Of a stretch of 64,000 nt of DNA, positions 62,816-64,000 are shown one piece after another. Position 1 is the stretch's first letter. Every line of letters begins with the position of its first letter. The notes under the pieces were generated by a model that was not told the origin of the DNA, did not search any database, and saw nothing but the letters and a program-made list of their open reading frames with translations. The translations under genes and the position numbers were made by a program. This DNA comes from Lachnospiraceae bacterium (GTDB taxonomy: Bacteria > Bacillota > Clostridia > Lachnospirales > Lachnospiraceae), in assembly GCA_015057165.1 (NCBI GenBank), contig SVEY01000015.1:1-64000 (forward strand), read 5' to 3'.

Positions 62816-63097
62816 TTATCGTTCAATAAAGTTAGGTGAGATGGATATTGTTTTTCCAAGAAGTTTTTCAATTCTTTCTCCAAGAGATAACTTGGTATTA
62901 GACTTTGTAGTGGCGAGCTTGTATAGATATAGCATTTCGCTCTTGTTATGGCGGTCGAAGGAGAATCTAATCTGAGGAATTTCATAGGTTTCGAATAGAT
63001 CCTCAGCCATAAGAGCCTCTTCTATAGCTGAAGCTGTAAGCTCGACATAATCAGAAGTAATGTTTACATCAATGATTTCTACTAATTGGTTATTCAT
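62816..63097 (-). CDS. Small protein of unknown function
   Basis: A 93-residue acidic protein (MNNQLVEIIDVNITSDYVEL onward) with the C-terminal LSLGERIEKLLGKTISISP. The ATG at 63097 has AAGGAGGG upstream, so the in-frame start at 63133 is rejected. That ribosome site forms the outer arm of palindromic element C. No signal, membrane helix or known motif is seen. I recall nothing specific about its family. Confidence 0.6.
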   Translation of the reverse strand: MNNQLVEIIDVNITSDYVELTASAIEEALMAEDLFETYEIPQIRFSFDRHNKSEMLYLYKLATTKSNTKLSLGERIEKLLGKTISISPNFIER

Positions 63098-63101
63098 ATT
63101 T

Positions 63102-63279
63102 GTACCCTCCTTATAAGAAAAAAATATATTCACAGCCTATGCTGCATAGACTAATCAATACGAAGCGAGGATGATATTGCAAGGGTGCGAAAGCACTTGC
63201 CTTGCCCTTGCAATAGCAAAATCGCGAAGTATTATAGTCTTTGCAGATATGTGAATGGATATTTTAATAAGGAGGGTAC
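63102..63279. repeat. Nested palindromic element C
   Basis: A 178-bp imperfect palindrome. Outer arms GTACCCTCCTTAT (63102-63114) and ATAAGGAGGGTAC (63267-63279) are perfect. Inside are ATTCACA/TGTGAAT, CTGCATAGACTA with one mismatch (63142-63153 with 63235-63246), AATAC/GTATT, TATTGCAAGGG/CCCTTGCAATA (63175-63185 with 63205-63215) and a GTGC-GAAA-GCAC tetraloop. The left arm is the ribosome site of the 62816-63097 gene, and the right arm is a copy with no evident gene after it. Confidence 0.85.
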
Positions 63280-63369
63280 GAAGAACGTAGAAAGAATTGA
63301 TGTGGGAATATTACTGGGGAAAGAATTAACTTCCTGGAAAAACAATATTGCAGCATAACGAAAAAGAAA

Positions 63370-63387
63370 GGAACTCGAAAGAGTCCC
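63370..63387 (-). terminator. Second copy of the GGGACTC-type terminator
   Basis: On the minus strand GGGACTC pairs with GAGTTCC (one G-U) around TTTC and is followed by TTTCTTTTT. It closely resembles the terminator at 62783-62802. Confidence 0.72.
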
Positions 63388-63393
63388 GTTTGG

Positions 63394-63483
63394 TTAAAAT
63401 TTATTTGATTTGTCTACTTTTGAATATTTAACTTCAATAACCTCTTTACATTGGAAAAGTAATTGTGCTATGGGAAACCCCAA
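63394..63483 (-). pseudogene. Possible gene remnant (C-terminal fragment)
   Basis: On the minus strand an open frame of 38 codons (63510-63394) ends ...GFPIAQLLFQCKEVIEVKYS and about eight more residues before TAA, followed at once by a terminator. No ATG or well-placed ribosome site is present; a TTG at 63483 is the only start-like codon. The GxxIAQLxF pattern weakly recalls the C-terminal part of trimeric dUTPases. It is most likely a decayed fragment, and chance coding cannot be excluded. Confidence 0.3.
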
Positions 63484-63570
63484 GCGATACGAACGTTCGC
63501 TCCTTATGCTTTAAAAAGCACAATTACAAGGCTCCGATGTCAAGAGTGTTATTAAAGTGATATATGTATC
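63421..63570. repeat. Nested palindromic element D
   Basis: A perfect 11-bp stem (GTAATTGTGCT 63459-63469 with 63517-63527) encloses GGGAAACCC and the palindrome CGAACGTTCG. The outer arms stay related: CTCTTTACATTGG (63442-63454) matches 63534-63546 at 11 of 13 positions, and 63431-63441 matches 63548-63558 at 10 of 11. It lies just after the stop of the 63573-63863 gene. The rest of the 63280-63430 gap holds only a terminator and a possible gene remnant. Confidence 0.72.
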
Positions 63571-63572
63571 TG

Positions 63573-63863
63573 TTATCTTAAAGGATTATCAAGTACTTTC
63601 CATAAACGATCGGCATAACTGTAAGAAATGCTAATGATACGCTCCTTACCAAAAGAATTAATCTTACAGTCAAATATAATGATATGATAGTCAGCAGGAG
63701 CAGTAGCTGAATTAACATATCTTTCTCGAACAGCTTTAATTACATATGATTGTAATTCCCCATCTTCATCATATAGTCGTATCTTTAAAGGAATAATACT
63801 TCCATCTCTATTAAATTGCGCTATGACATCTAATGTCTGTTGCCTTACAAAATGAGCACTCAT
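63573..63863 (-). CDS. Small conserved protein of unknown function
   Basis: A 96-residue protein (MSAHFVRQQTLDVIAQFNRD onward) that looks like a beta-rich fold (PLKIRLYDEDGELQSYVIKA, then YHIIIFDCKINSFGKERIIS). The ATG at 63863 has GGAGG 6 bases upstream, so the in-frame ATG at 63923 is rejected. No signal or membrane helix is seen. I recall similar short proteins next to DNA-processing genes in Lachnospiraceae but cannot name the family. Confidence 0.62.
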   Translation of the reverse strand: MSAHFVRQQTLDVIAQFNRDGSIIPLKIRLYDEDGELQSYVIKAVRERYVNSATAPADYHIIIFDCKINSFGKERIISISYSYADRLWKVLDNPLR

Positions 63864-63937
63864 AATAACCTCCAAGAACATACTCACAATACTCAAGTTC
63901 AGTTTGACAAGCACACAATACATTCACATAATCTATA

Positions 63938-64000
63938 TCAAATCTTTACATATGTGAAGAATCTTGAAGCGGCAAAGGCTGATAGCAATGTAACAATATC
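63938..64000 (-). CDS. Possible 3' end of a gene cut by the window edge
   Basis: The minus strand is open from the window edge for 20 codons (DIVTLLSAFAASRFFTYVKI) to a TGA at 63938, upstream of the 63573-63863 gene in the same direction. The stretch is too short to judge. Confidence 0.25.
   Translation of the reverse strand, partial: DIVTLLSAFAASRFFTYVKI

Noticed and set aside
63193-63357. A plus-strand open frame of about 55 codons ending in ERIDVGILLGKELTSWKNN
   Set aside because: Its only upstream start-like codons are GTGs without ribosome sites, and it reads through the core of palindrome C. The AAGGAGGG inside it has no start codon at the right distance.
63102-63570. Integron attC sites
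   Set aside because: The layout of palindromes between small genes is suggestive, but the conserved GTTRRRY/RYYYAAC cores are not seen at the arm ends and there is no integrase in the window.

Overview
The window looks like chromosomal DNA of a strictly anaerobic, low-GC, Gram-positive member of the Clostridia, most likely Lachnospiraceae (Butyrivibrio, Lachnospira or Roseburia relatives). The basis is AT-rich codon use, strong AGGAGG-type ribosome sites, a CIRCE element before clpB, an anaerobic class III ribonucleotide reductase under NrdR boxes, a class B sortase, a 2-hydroxyacyl-CoA dehydratase set, and many small families (DUF1653, DUF1934, DUF2804, DUF5688) that are common there. The genus is inference.

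Layout. 0-9 kb: nucleotide-sugar and polysaccharide genes (UDP-sugar pyrophosphorylase, polyprenyl-phosphate sugar transferase, two family 2 glycosyltransferases, DUF2804, an aminotransferase) and sortase B. 8.8-9.3 kb: a gene-free stretch with a four-site DnaA-box cluster. 9.3-18 kb: a CdaR/PucR-type regulator, ftsE-ftsX-ctpA, prfB with its programmed +1 frameshift, then an Hpt protein, a repeat-bearing FapA protein and an HD-GYP response regulator. 18-27.5 kb: CIRCE-controlled clpB, rarA, an aspartate aminotransferase, proC, a glycosyltransferase, aspartate kinase and two small conserved genes. 27.5-31.3 kb: a nested palindromic element, DUF1653, a secreted PI-PLC, an XRE repressor with a likely operator, a TM2 protein and a VTT-family membrane protein. 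31.3-36.4 kb: a 2-hydroxyacyl-CoA dehydratase operon with its activase behind a Rex-like operator. 36.5-45.5 kb: nrdD (fused to a redoxin), dnaE, pfkA, an rRNA methyltransferase and a small alarmone synthetase. 45.5-60 kb: a gene with a sigma-28-like promoter, ispE, a GntR regulator, an extracytoplasmic trigger-factor-like lipoprotein, a GH3/MFS pair, CapA, a STAS/PP2C partner-switching pair, DegV, folC and a J-domain protein. 60 kb to the end: a tRNA-Gly(GCC), then an accessory stretch of orphan genes (DUF5688, an HNH nuclease, unknowns).

The most unusual signal is a set of four long, nested, imperfect palindromes at about 27535-27715, 61569-61725, 63102-63279 and 63421-63570. Each contains perfect 10-16 bp stems and has outer arms that run into, and mirror, the ribosome-binding site, start or end of a neighbouring gene. 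The first holds two hairpins whose 25-nt interiors differ at one base while their 7-bp closing stems differ but remain fully paired. In the last 4 kb the palindromes alternate with minus-strand genes and near-identical terminators. I cannot match them to a named element and treat them as the best candidate for something undescribed. No CRISPR array, transposase, integrase or rRNA gene was found.
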